From: Micromonosporaceae bacterium
GTDB lineage: Bacteria > Actinomycetota > Actinomycetes > Mycobacteriales > Micromonosporaceae
DNA: 51,651 nucleotides
Direction of reading: 5' to 3'
Assembly (NCBI GenBank): GCA_009377645.1
Contig: WHTQ01000026.1
Location: forward strand, 1-51,651
Below, in pieces: positions 7,515 to 16,569 of the stretch. The stretch's first letter is position 1. Every line of letters begins with the position of its first letter. A program made the translations under genes and the position numbers. The notes beneath the pieces were generated by a model, which worked only from the letters and a program-made list of their open reading frames with translations, did no database searches and was not told the DNA's origin.

Positions 7515-8213
7515 GTGGAACATTCAATAGTGGTCAGCGATGTCGTCAAGATGTACCCGTTGGGGGCTGGCAAGGTAACCGCTGTCGATCACCTGAGCAT
7601 TGATATCGAGCAAGGCGAGTTCGTGGCGATCGTTGGCCGGTCGGGCAGCGGGAAGACAACGCTGCTGAACCTGCTGGCGGGTATCGACCGCCCCAGCTCG
7701 GGAACGGTTCGGGCCGCGGGTGCCGACCTCGGCTCGTTGTCGGAGTCCGGGCTGGCGGCGTGGCGGGGCCGCAACGTCGGGCTGGTGTTCCAGTTCTTCC
7801 AGCTGCTGCCGACGCTGACCGTGGCGGAGAACGTGATGCTGCCGATGGACTTCGCCAGGAAGGTCCCGGTACGCGAGCGTCACGGTCGGGCGCGGCGGCT
7901 GCTGGAGCGGGTCGGCATCGCAGATCAGGCCGACAAGCTGCCGGCCACCTTGTCGGGCGGTCAGCAGCAGCGGGCGGCGATCGCCCGGGCGCTGGCCAAC
8001 GATCCGCCGATCCTGCTAGCCGACGAGCCGACCGGCAACCTCGACTCTTCCACCGCCGAGGCGGTCCTGAAGCTGTTCGCCGACTTGAACGCCGACGGCC
8101 GGACCATCGTGGTGGTGACCCATGAGCGCGACATCCGGTCGATGGTCGGTCGGGAAGTGACGCTTGTGGACGGGCGGGTGGTCCAGGACGGGCGTACGGA
8201 GGTGCCCGCGTGA
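7515..8213 (+). CDS. ABC transporter ATPase, LolD/MacB type
   Basis: The 232-residue ATPase shows Walker A GRSGSGKTTLLNLLAG, a Q-loop (VFQFFQLLPTLTVAENVMLP), signature LSGGQQQRAAIARAL, Walker B ILLADEPTGNLD and an H-loop (VVTHE). This is the pattern of the LolD/MacB/FtsE group, which energises FtsX-fold permeases. The GTG at 7515 is preceded by AGAGAGG; the open frame extends further upstream over the small membrane gene without domain support. The stop overlaps the permease start by four bases. It works in the cytoplasm with the permease encoded next. Confidence 0.93.
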   Translation: MEHSIVVSDVVKMYPLGAGKVTAVDHLSIDIEQGEFVAIVGRSGSGKTTLLNLLAGIDRPSSGTVRAAGADLGSLSESGLAAWRGRNVGLVFQFFQLLPTLTVAENVMLPMDFARKVPVRERHGRARRLLERVGIADQADKLPATLSGGQQQRAAIARALANDPPILLADEPTGNLDSSTAEAVLKLFADLNADGRTIVVVTHERDIRSMVGREVTLVDGRVVQDGRTEVPA

Positions 8214-10648
8214 ACCTGATGGCGGTGAAGCTGCGCCGGGACCTGCGGGCAACCTGGCCCCGGATCACGCTGATGGTGGTCGCGATCGCGGTCAGCCTGA
8301 CCGCCTTCAGCGCCGTGCTCTACACCTGGAGCGTCGTCTCCCGGGAGACCGAGCAGGCCTACCTGAGCACCGAACCGGCCTCCGCCACCATCCGCTTCTT
8401 CCCGGCGGTCGACGCCGACGAGATGGCGGCGGTAGCGGCCGAGGCACGCACCCGCCCGGGCGTGATCGAGGCGACCGGGCGCACTCAGTTCACCAGCGAC
8501 ATCGAGGTCAACGGCGAGCCGCGGGATCTCCAGCTGCAGGTGTTCGCCGCGGCGCCCGACGACCGACTGCGGATGGCGCGGTTCTTTCCCCGGGAGCGCA
8601 GCTGGCCGCCGCCCCCCGGGGAGATCTACATCGGAGGTGACTCGCTGTCGCTGCTGGACGTTTCGGTTGGCGACGCGGTGACCGTACGGACACCGGGCGG
8701 GAATGAGCCCGCGCTGCGGGTAGCGGGCACCGTGTACGACCCAAGCCTCTCGCCGGCGCCGCAGGAGCAGACCGGGCGCGGGTACGTGTCCATCGCGTCA
8801 CTGGCGGCGCTCGGAGAACCGGACGTCTTCGACCAGCTGAAGCTCCAACTAGGCGACTCGACGCCGAGCCGGGACCGGGAGGCGATCGTGGCCGCCGCGC
8901 GGGAGGTCGGCGAGTGGTTGCAGCGGGAACCGGGCCTCACCGTACGGGAGGTCCAGGTCCCCGAGCCGTACGCGCACCCCCACAAGGGGCAGGCCGACGC
9001 GCTGCTCATTGCGTTGCTGGTCGGTGCCGCGGCGGCCCTGCTGCTCAGCACCGTCCTGGTCGCGAACATGCTCAATGGACTGTTCACCCAACAGATCCCG
9101 CAGATCGGCATCATGAAGGCGATCGGCGCGCGGTCGACCCGGATCGGGCGGCTATACCTGGTCATGACCCTGCTGGTCGCCGGGGCGGCCACCGGGCTCG
9201 CGCTGGCGCCCGGCATCTTGATCAGCCGCGGATTCGCCCCCAACGTGTTCGGGTTCCTGGGCATCGAGTCCGCTAGCCTCACAGCCGCCTGGTGGACCAT
9301 CCCGGCCGTGCTCGCCGCCGGGCTGCTGCTGCCGTTGCTGATGGCCCTGGTGCCGCTGGTGAAGGCCAGCCGCACGACGGTACGGGCGGCGATCGACCAT
9401 CGTGGCCTCGGCGGCAACCCGCGGGTGGCCACCGGACTGCTGGCCCGGCTCGGCCGGCTTAGGGTCAACCGCGGCATGCTGATGGCGCTGCGTAACACCA
9501 TCCGGCGTCCTGCACGGTTCGCGCTGGCGGTCGGGCTGCTGACCGGAGCGGGCACGATGTTCGTTGCCGGGATGTCCGCCCGCGACGGCATGAACGCGGT
9601 CGCGGCGGACTCCTCCGACCAGCTCCGATGGGACGTCACCGTGCAGCTGGCCGGCCCGGTGTCGGTGGACGCGGTCTCCCCGCTCGTGGCGCGGGTGCCG
9701 GGGGTCGCACAGGTGGAGGGGTGGACCGTCACCGCGGCCAGTCTCGCCGGTCCCGGAGAGCTGCCGCTGACGCGGACCTACCCCGACCAGGGGCATGGCC
9801 GGCTCGCCGTGACCGCTGTCCCGGCCGGCACCACCATGTTTCGGGTCCCCGCGCTACGGGAAGGCCGCTGGCTGGCGCCGGGCGAGACCGGTGCGATCGT
9901 GCTCAACCAGGTCACTCTGGCCAACACCGACTCCGACGTCCGGCTCGGCGACACTGTGGAGCTGTCCGTCGACGGGGAGGCCGGCAGCTGGCGGGTGGTC
10001 GGGACAGCGCAGGAGCGGGGTGCCACCAGCGGCGCGTACGTGACCGCCGAAGGCTTGGCCGACGCCACGGACCAGCCGGTGCTGTCGAACACGTTGCGGA
10101 TCGTCGCCGACAGCCAGGACGAAGCGGCCCGCCAGGCGGTTGCCGACGCGGTCGACGCGCAGCTCACCGGTGCCGGGGTGGAGGTGCGGTCCGCGGAGTC
10201 GACCGGCCGGCAGGAAGCCTCCACCGGAGGTCATCTGGAACCCATCCTGGTGATCCTGCTGGCGACCGCCCTTCCGATGGGGGTGATCGGCTGCATCGGC
10301 CTAGCCTCCACGATGGGTGCCAATGTGCTGGAGCGGGTCCGCGAGCTGGGCGTGATGCATGCGATCGGGGCCCGGCCGAAGGTGGTACGCCGGATCGTGG
10401 TTGCGGAGGGTGTGTTCATCGCGCTCGCCAGCTGCCTGCTGGCGGTGCTCCCCGCGCTCGGGGTCACCGCGGCCCTCGGAGCGTTGCTCGGCAACACGTT
10501 CATGTACGCGCCGCTGCCGTACCGGATATCGATCCTTGCCGCAGTCGTGTGGACCGTGTTGATGGTGCTCGGCGCCTGGCTTGCCACCGACGCGGCGGCA
10601 ACCCGTGCCTCCCGCCTGACCGTCCGCGAGGCCCTGGCCTACCTCTGA
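8210..10648 (+). CDS. FtsX-fold ABC permease, two MacB-like halves
   Basis: The 812-residue protein has an N-terminal anchor span (about 15-38), an extracytoplasmic MacB_PCD-like domain (40-255) and an FtsX block of three spans (about 262-395, with the loop QQIPQIGIMKAIGARSTRIG). A second anchor, a second external domain (about 430-670) and a final FtsX block (675-812, VLERVRELGVMHAIGARPK) follow. This is the duplicated layout of actinobacterial exporters related to MacB and LolCE, which use mechanotransmission to expel peptides, lipids or antibiotics rather than import solutes. It overlaps the ATPase gene by GTGA. With the divergent kinase-regulator pair it makes a likely antimicrobial-peptide or envelope-stress detox module. 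The substrate is unknown. Confidence 0.9.
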   Translation: MNLMAVKLRRDLRATWPRITLMVVAIAVSLTAFSAVLYTWSVVSRETEQAYLSTEPASATIRFFPAVDADEMAAVAAEARTRPGVIEATGRTQFTSDIEVNGEPRDLQLQVFAAAPDDRLRMARFFPRERSWPPPPGEIYIGGDSLSLLDVSVGDAVTVRTPGGNEPALRVAGTVYDPSLSPAPQEQTGRGYVSIASLAALGEPDVFDQLKLQLGDSTPSRDREAIVAAAREVGEWLQREPGLTVREVQVPEPYAHPHKGQADALLIALLVGAAAALLLSTVLVANMLNGLFTQQIPQIGIMKAIGARSTRIGRLYLVMTLLVAGAATGLALAPGILISRGFAPNVFGFLGIESASLTAAWWTIPAVLAAGLLLPLLMALVPLVKASRTTVRAAIDHRGLGGNPRVATGLLARLGRLRVNRGMLMALRNTIRRPARFALAVGLLTGAGTMFVAGMSARDGMNAVAADSSDQLRWDVTVQLAGPVSVDAVSPLVARVPGVAQVEGWTVTAASLAGPGELPLTRTYPDQGHGRLAVTAVPAGTTMFRVPALREGRWLAPGETGAIVLNQVTLANTDSDVRLGDTVELSVDGEAGSWRVVGTAQERGATSGAYVTAEGLADATDQPVLSNTLRIVADSQDEAARQAVADAVDAQLTGAGVEVRSAESTGRQEASTGGHLEPILVILLATALPMGVIGCIGLASTMGANVLERVRELGVMHAIGARPKVVRRIVVAEGVFIALASCLLAVLPALGVTAALGALLGNTFMYAPLPYRISILAAVVWTVLMVLGAWLATDAAATRASRLTVREALAYL

Positions 10649-10818
10649 TGGAGCGCCGATGAGGCCCTGGTCCGGACAGCTGCCGTCCGCGTTCTGTCCC
10701 AGATGTGTCCTGATGTGTCCGCGCTCTGTCCCGATTCCGTCCTTGATCGCATAGAGAGTGAAGCATTGCAATGGGAGCCTGAGGCTCACGAGACCCGTGC
10801 GCACCAGGAGGGAGAGCC

Positions 10819-13800
10819 GTGGTCGCTGCCGAGCTGTCCAGTCTGATGATCATCGTCGCGCTACTGAGCGCGTTCCTGGTTCGTACCGGCCGGCGCCGGT
10901 TGCTGCGCGCGTCCTCGCGCGCGGTGAAGCTGGCGTGGTCGCTCGCCGTGGGCCTGCTGTGGCTGCTGTTGACCGGAGCGGGCCTGTGGACGCTGAGCGA
11001 ACTGGCCGTCGATCCCGCGCCGGTGGAGGTGCAGGGGGACCCCTGCCCGTCCGGCGTCGACCGGACGTTCAACGTGTCCCTGATCAACGTCCCGCTGTTC
11101 CTGAATCGCTTCGGCGATGTGGTCCCGGAGGGGCGGATGTACGTGCTGGACGAGAACATCGACCAGGTGCGCACCACGTTCCAGAATGCGGCAGACCCGT
11201 TCGCGCAGAAGGACCTGATCGAACCGCTGGTGCTGCGGGTGAACCGGGGGGACTGCGTCGACGTCTCGTTCACCAACCGGCTGCACGAGCCGGCGCCGGA
11301 CTTCAACCGCAACGACTCGATCTTCCTGCTGGACGGCGAGACGCTGCGGGCGCCGGGCACCGTGACGCCGGATCCACGGGAGTTCGCGCCCGCCGCGACC
11401 GAACCGGACGAGTTCGACCCGGTCAACGCGCCGCCAGCGTCGATGCACTTCGACGGTCTGAGCTTCGACGTGACCACCTCGGACGGTACGGCGGTGGGGA
11501 ACAACCCGAACTCGACCGCGCAGCCGGGAGATACCGTCGTCTACCGGTTGTTCGCCGACCTCGAGGGCGAGTTCCAGTTCAAGGACGGGGCGGACCTGTC
11601 GTCGCATCAGGCGAACGCGGGGCGGTTCATCGGCTCCACCGGGTTCGGGGCGTTCGGTGGGATCATCGTGGAACCCGAGGGCGCCGGGTGGGTCGACACC
11701 AACACCGGCGTCCCGTTGACGTCCGGGACGCGGGCCATCATCACGCAACCCAACCGGCCGGACTTTCGCGAGAACGTGCTGTTCATGCATGACGAGGTCG
11801 AGGCCGAGCCCGGCATCCTCACCCGCTTCTGCGTGCCCGGTGGTGGCTGGAACCGCAACGAGGACGACGGCGCCGAAGACAACAACGGCGACGGCAGGGT
11901 CGGCGGTACGGGGGACGCATGTGTCCGGCCGGGCCAGGCCGAGATCGACGTGCTGTCCGCGGGTACGTTCGACAACCTGTCCGGCGGGGACGCCGATGCG
12001 CTGGTCAACGGCGAGATCCCGGTCAAGCTCGAATGGTTCGCCTTCAACTATCGGGCGGAGCCGGGGTTCAACCGGGAGGAGGTCGGCTGCCCGGCGCTGG
12101 ACGACCCGACCATCCCCTTCCAGGCGCCGGCCTGTATCGGGGAGGAGACCAGCCTGAGCTCGTGGCCGTTCGGCGACCCGGGCGGCGGGGACCTGGTCTT
12201 CCACGGCTACCGCAACGAGCCGACGGTGCAGCGGCTGTTCCACACCGCTGAGCAGGAGACGCACACCTTCCACCAGCACGTGCACCGGTGGCCGTTCGAC
12301 CCCGAGGACGAGGGCGGGCAGGACCAGATCTTCGACCGGGACTTCGGCACGCAGGTGACAAACCCGATCGACGTGCAGGCGGTGAGCCCCGGCTCCCACT
12401 ACACGCTGGTGCCGGAGGGTGGCCTGGGAAGCCCGGACGGGACCGTGGACGGCAGCGTCGGCGACATCATCTTCCACTGCCACCTCTACCCGCACTTTGC
12501 GAACGGGATGTGGGGGCTGAACCGGTCGCATGACGTGCTGGAGACCGGGGGCCGGCTGCTGCCTGACGGCACCGAGGTGCTCGCGTTGCAGCCGCTGGCG
12601 GACTTCGACTCCCAGCCGGAGGTGCCCGGGACCAACCCGCCACCGGAGCCGTCTCCTGCCACCCCCGGGTTCCCGTTCTTCGTGCCGGGCGAGTTCGGCT
12701 TCAAGGGGCCGAAGCCGCCGCTCGGGGTGCCGTCCCGCCAGGACGGAGCCCAGTTCCCGCCGACCGCCCTGGAGCGCAACGCCGCGGCCGACGACGCCCA
12801 GGTGCCCGGCGCGTTCTTCGTCGATCACTGCCCGGACGGGGCACCGGTCAAGCCGTTCGAGGTGGTGGCGGTGCAGCCACCCCGGCTTGAATATAACGAT
12901 GAGCTTCAATGGACTAATCCACAGCCGCGGGTGTACGTGCTGGCCGATGATCGGGCGGCGGTGGAGGCCGGCGTACAGCGACCAGAGCCCTTCTCGCCAC
13001 TGCTGAACGTGGGCGACTGCGTGGAGTATCACCTGACCAACGGGTTACCGGAGGACTACGGAGGGACGGTCTTCGACCGGTTCCAAGAGACCAACGAGGT
13101 CAGCATCCACCAGCACATGGTCGAGTTCGACGTGCTGTCCTCGGACGGGGCCGCCAACGGGTGGAACTATGACCAGGGGGCCGATGCCGAGGTGCTTCCC
13201 GGCGAGGACGACGAGATCGTCTTCCGTAACTATGTCCAGGCGCCGGTCCGGACCAACTCGTTCCACGATCACCTCTTCCCGAACGTGACCCAGGACGCCG
13301 GACTGTTCGGGGGTGGCTCGGTGCATCCGGCCGGGTGCACGTTCCACGACCCGATCAGCGGCGAACCGGTTGAGGTCGGCACGATCGTGGACGTACGCTG
13401 TCCGGGCGGCGATGACGACTATCGCAACGTGTCCTTGTTCATCGAGGACCAGGTGGCGATGTTCCAGCCCGAAGACGACCTGGGCAACCCGAACGACGAG
13501 GAGTTCATCGATCAGTTCGCGACCGACCAGCTGGGTTTCGACGCGGTGCCGATCTTCCCGGCGAAGTTCCCCTCCAGCTCGGACGACAAGGGTGTGATGG
13601 GGGTTAACTACAGCCTGGAACCGTTCGAGGCCCGCAAGATCGCCGGCCCCGCGAACCTGTTCGACTCGAAACTGCATGGCGACCCGTTCACGCCGATGCC
13701 GCGGGCGTTCGCCGGCGACCGGGTTGTCTTCCGGCTGTTCCAGCTCTCCCAGGAGGAGTCCCACGGGTTCAACCTGCACCGGCTCCGATGGGAGTTCGAG

Positions 13801-15435
13801 CCGGACGACCCCGAGTCGCAGCTCGTCCAGGCGCAACACATCGGAATGCTCGAATACTTCGAATCACGAATACCAACCGACAAGGAGAACGAGGATCCGA
13901 AGGGGTTCGAGCTGCGCGACTACCTCTACAACTATGGCGGAGCCGACGACTGGTTCCTCGGCGCGTGGGGTCTGATGCGGGTTTCCGGCTGTGACTTCCA
14001 CGGGCAGCTGCGGGATCTGGAAGACATCTACGCAGGGGACATCAAGTTCGATCGGCTGCAGCAGCTGCCCGACAACCCGGTCGCCAACTGCCAGCAACAG
14101 CAGGACCCGGTCGAACGCCTGCCTGGCAACCCCTGCCAGGCCGGGGCACCCGTACGCGAATACGACGTGGTGGCGTTCAACCAGGACATCTTCTACAACG
14201 ACATGCAGGATTCCAACGATGCCACCTTCGAGCACGACCCGAACGGGGTGATGTATGCCCTTGCGGAAGACGAGGCCGCGATCCGGGCCGGGACCAAGCC
14301 ACCGGAACCATTGGTCCTGCGGGCGAACCAGGGCGACTGTATCGAGGTCACCCTGACCAACAACCTGGACCCGAGCCTCATGCGCGACCACTGCTTCGAG
14401 GCGATAGAACCGGGACAGCTCGCGCTGGACGCCGCAAACACCTACCCCGAGTGCATCGACGAGCCACCCAGGAACGAGGTGAACGTGCCGGGCTTCTTCC
14501 CGCTCGGGGTGAGCCCGCTGGTGTCGTTGAACCCGCAAGGGGTGAACTATCACATCGGCTCGGACGGTGCCAACGTCGGGCTGAACTTCAACACCACCGT
14601 CCGGCCCGGCCAGTCGATCCTCTACCGGTGGTTCGCCGAGGAGGAGTTCGGGCTGGGCATGCTGCACGACCGGGCCGACGTGCAGAGCCACCTGCACCAC
14701 GGCCTGTACGGCGCGCTGATCATCGAACCCTCCGGGTCCACCTACCTCGACCCGCAGACCGGGCAGCCGCTGCGCAGCGGGGAGCAGGCCGTCATCGTCG
14801 ACCCGAACGGACCCGACTTCCGGGAGAACGTGGTGCTGCTCAACAGCGACCTGGCGCTGTTCCGCAGTGACGGCTCCCCGGTGCCGGACAACGAGGACCT
14901 CGCCGTCGGGCCCAGCCAGGAGGCCGACGACCCGGAGGACCAGGGCGAGTTCTCGGTGAACTACCGCAACGAGCCCTGGAACCACCGGTTCGCCGACAAC
15001 CGCGACCTCTCCCAGATCTTCAGCTCTTTGGTGCACGGTGACCCGGACACGCCGGTGTTCCAGGCCTACCCGGGGGACTTCGTACGCTTCCGGGTCGGCC
15101 AGGCGGTCGGGGATCCCCGGTCCACCGGGTTCGCCCTGCACGGGCACCGGTGGCAACGATCGCCGGATGACCCGGGGTCGCAGCTCGCCGCGTTCCAGGG
15201 CCAGTTCAACCCCGCGGTCAGGTACAACATCCACCTCGACCCGAGCAGCCCGCAGCCGCACCCGGTCGGCGGCGCGGGCGGGCCGAACCAGCAGCCCGGC
15301 GACTACCTGTACCGCAGCAACACCCTGATCCGGCATCTCCCCGGCGGTCAGTGGGGCATCTTCCGGGTCCTCCGGGGGGCCGACCCCAGCCTGGTGGAGC
15401 TGCCCGACAACCCCGCACCACCCCCATCCGGATAG
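10819..15435 (+). CDS. Giant membrane-anchored multicopper oxidase, three two-domain cupredoxin units
   Basis: The 1538-residue protein has two N-terminal hydrophobic segments (about 7-20 and 38-58) and a long extracytoplasmic part. Three homologous units begin near residues 74, 669 and 1106; each opens with a Cys-x-x-Gly motif (for example PCPSGVDRTF, HCPDGAPVKP, PCQAGAPVRE) and a YVL/YAL segment, and each contains two cupredoxin domains. Canonical copper motifs appear only in the middle. In domain 2 they are THTFHQHVHRW (HxxHxH, about 481-488) and HCHLYPHFANGM (553-564, with T1 Cys554 and axial Met564). In domain 3 they are IHQH (764-766) and FHDH (816-818). Equivalent sites elsewhere are degraded: MHFDGL in domain 1, YLYNYGG and YRSNTL replacing HCH in domains 4 and 6. 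Size recalls the Mn(II)-oxidising giants MofA and MnxG. The GTG start follows AGGAGGGAG; a small palindrome lies at 10775-10787. The substrate (metal ion, phenol or other) is open. Confidence 0.9.
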   Translation: MVAAELSSLMIIVALLSAFLVRTGRRRLLRASSRAVKLAWSLAVGLLWLLLTGAGLWTLSELAVDPAPVEVQGDPCPSGVDRTFNVSLINVPLFLNRFGDVVPEGRMYVLDENIDQVRTTFQNAADPFAQKDLIEPLVLRVNRGDCVDVSFTNRLHEPAPDFNRNDSIFLLDGETLRAPGTVTPDPREFAPAATEPDEFDPVNAPPASMHFDGLSFDVTTSDGTAVGNNPNSTAQPGDTVVYRLFADLEGEFQFKDGADLSSHQANAGRFIGSTGFGAFGGIIVEPEGAGWVDTNTGVPLTSGTRAIITQPNRPDFRENVLFMHDEVEAEPGILTRFCVPGGGWNRNEDDGAEDNNGDGRVGGTGDACVRPGQAEIDVLSAGTFDNLSGGDADALVNGEIPVKLEWFAFNYRAEPGFNREEVGCPALDDPTIPFQAPACIGEETSLSSWPFGDPGGGDLVFHGYRNEPTVQRLFHTAEQETHTFHQHVHRWPFDPEDEGGQDQIFDRDFGTQVTNPIDVQAVSPGSHYTLVPEGGLGSPDGTVDGSVGDIIFHCHLYPHFANGMWGLNRSHDVLETGGRLLPDGTEVLALQPLADFDSQPEVPGTNPPPEPSPATPGFPFFVPGEFGFKGPKPPLGVPSRQDGAQFPPTALERNAAADDAQVPGAFFVDHCPDGAPVKPFEVVAVQPPRLEYNDELQWTNPQPRVYVLADDRAAVEAGVQRPEPFSPLLNVGDCVEYHLTNGLPEDYGGTVFDRFQETNEVSIHQHMVEFDVLSSDGAANGWNYDQGADAEVLPGEDDEIVFRNYVQAPVRTNSFHDHLFPNVTQDAGLFGGGSVHPAGCTFHDPISGEPVEVGTIVDVRCPGGDDDYRNVSLFIEDQVAMFQPEDDLGNPNDEEFIDQFATDQLGFDAVPIFPAKFPSSSDDKGVMGVNYSLEPFEARKIAGPANLFDSKLHGDPFTPMPRAFAGDRVVFRLFQLSQEESHGFNLHRLRWEFEPDDPESQLVQAQHIGMLEYFESRIPTDKENEDPKGFELRDYLYNYGGADDWFLGAWGLMRVSGCDFHGQLRDLEDIYAGDIKFDRLQQLPDNPVANCQQQQDPVERLPGNPCQAGAPVREYDVVAFNQDIFYNDMQDSNDATFEHDPNGVMYALAEDEAAIRAGTKPPEPLVLRANQGDCIEVTLTNNLDPSLMRDHCFEAIEPGQLALDAANTYPECIDEPPRNEVNVPGFFPLGVSPLVSLNPQGVNYHIGSDGANVGLNFNTTVRPGQSILYRWFAEEEFGLGMLHDRADVQSHLHHGLYGALIIEPSGSTYLDPQTGQPLRSGEQAVIVDPNGPDFRENVVLLNSDLALFRSDGSPVPDNEDLAVGPSQEADDPEDQGEFSVNYRNEPWNHRFADNRDLSQIFSSLVHGDPDTPVFQAYPGDFVRFRVGQAVGDPRSTGFALHGHRWQRSPDDPGSQLAAFQGQFNPAVRYNIHLDPSSPQPHPVGGAGGPNQQPGDYLYRSNTLIRHLPGGQWGIFRVLRGADPSLVELPDNPAPPPSG

Positions 15436-15445
15436 GACCCTGGTG

Positions 15446-15937
15446 ATGGAGACGGTCACGGTCGCTGCCACTGCGCTGGTGCTCGCCGGCTGCCTCGGGC
15501 TGGTCGCCGGGCTGGCGGCCATGACCTGGCTGTACCGGGTCATCCTGGGAACCCGTCCGGCCCACCGGCAGGCGCTGCGCGGCATCGGCAAGCGCCTGTC
15601 CGGTCTGCTGCTGGCGGTCGCGGCGGTCACCGTCGTGGCGGCGGTAGTGCTGGAGGCCCGCCGCGCGGCCGCCGGCCTGCCCACCGCTGCCACCCCGGAG
15701 CTCCGCAGGTCGCTCGTACTGCTCGCGCTTGGCGGATACCTCCTGCTGGCCCAGACCCTGGTCGGCCTCACCGCGCTCACCCGGCGCCTGCCGGCGCTCT
15801 CCCACCGGAACGGCCACTCCCACGACCTCGGGGGCGCGCTGGTGAGTACGGCCAGCCTGACCACCGCGGTGCTCGGGCTCGCCGCCGTCGCCGCCGTCGC
15901 CTACCTGCACCTCTCGATCGGCGGAGCGCCGGGATGA
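15446..15937 (+). CDS. Four-helix membrane protein of the multicopper oxidase cluster
   Basis: The roughly 163-residue protein contains four hydrophobic segments (about 4-28, 48-66, 87-110 and 130-155). A basic loop (TRPAHRQALRGIGKR) lies between the first two and a His-containing loop (SHRNGHSHD) between the last two. No known family is recognised. It lies ten bases after the oxidase stop, and its own stop overlaps the start of the next gene (ATGA), so co-transcription is very likely. A role as membrane partner, electron conduit or assembly factor of the oxidase is an inference. The start is the ATG at 15446; a GTG one codon earlier is equally possible. Confidence 0.75.
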   Translation: METVTVAATALVLAGCLGLVAGLAAMTWLYRVILGTRPAHRQALRGIGKRLSGLLLAVAAVTVVAAVVLEARRAAAGLPTAATPELRRSLVLLALGGYLLLAQTLVGLTALTRRLPALSHRNGHSHDLGGALVSTASLTTAVLGLAAVAAVAYLHLSIGGAPG

Positions 15938-16491
15938 GCCCGGTCCGTGCCGCCACCCGCCCGACCCCGTCGGCTCGGGCCAACCGAACTCGGGAGCCGG
16001 ACGTCAGCCGGTTCCACGCCGCGACCTTCATGATCATGGTCTGCGGATCCACGCTGGCGCTGCTGCTCGTCGCGGGGGGGCTGGTCATGCTGGACCCCCA
16101 GGCCATGCGAGCGGCCACCGGCGGGAGCGCATCCGCGGCTCCGGACGAGGACGAGCCGGAATCGGCGGACTCGTCCGCCGACCTCGCGGTGTCCGCGGAA
16201 CACCTCGGCGACCTGCGGGTCGGCATCGAGGTCCGAGTGACCATGAACGAACAGCAACGCCCACTCCAACGAGCCACCGTCGAGGCCACACTCGACATGG
16301 TCCAGATGCCGGGATCACACACCCTGGGCCCGCTCGAGCTGTCGGCGGACGACGGTGAGCCCGGCCTCTACACCACTACCACCACGGTCCCCATGCTGGG
16401 TGAATACGAGATCCAGGTCCACATGAACGAACCAGTCAACGCCGAAGCCAGCTACCGCCTGGCCGTCGACGTCCTGGAGTCGGACGGATAA
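15934..16491 (+). CDS. Membrane-anchored YtkA/FixH-like protein of the oxidase cluster
   Basis: The 185-residue protein has a basic N-terminus (1-27), one membrane span (about 30-52), an acidic Ser/Asp linker (68-85) and a compact beta domain (about 88-180). Its core TVEATLDMVQMPGSHTLGPL, then GLYTTTTTVPMLGEYEIQVH, matches the layout of the YtkA/FixH family: an Ig-like fold with Met and His residues that is often found near copper oxidases and copper chaperones. It overlaps the four-helix gene by ATGA. The most economical idea is delivery of copper to, or stabilisation of, the neighbouring multicopper oxidase on the outer face of the membrane. No CopC-type HxnMxnM motif is complete. Confidence 0.72.
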   Translation: MSPVRAATRPTPSARANRTREPDVSRFHAATFMIMVCGSTLALLLVAGGLVMLDPQAMRAATGGSASAAPDEDEPESADSSADLAVSAEHLGDLRVGIEVRVTMNEQQRPLQRATVEATLDMVQMPGSHTLGPLELSADDGEPGLYTTTTTVPMLGEYEIQVHMNEPVNAEASYRLAVDVLESDG

Positions 16492-16569
16492 CCGTGGGAC
16501 CCACCCACCCCCGCCCCGGCTCACCGCCCCGCTACGTGGCAGGCCGGGGGCATCTAGAAGGAGCAGCAC

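Noticed and set aside
10861-13032. A 723-codon minus-strand open frame opposite the oxidase gene
   Set aside because: It mirrors the high-GC third-position pattern of the real gene, is Arg/Val/His-rich and contains no domain.
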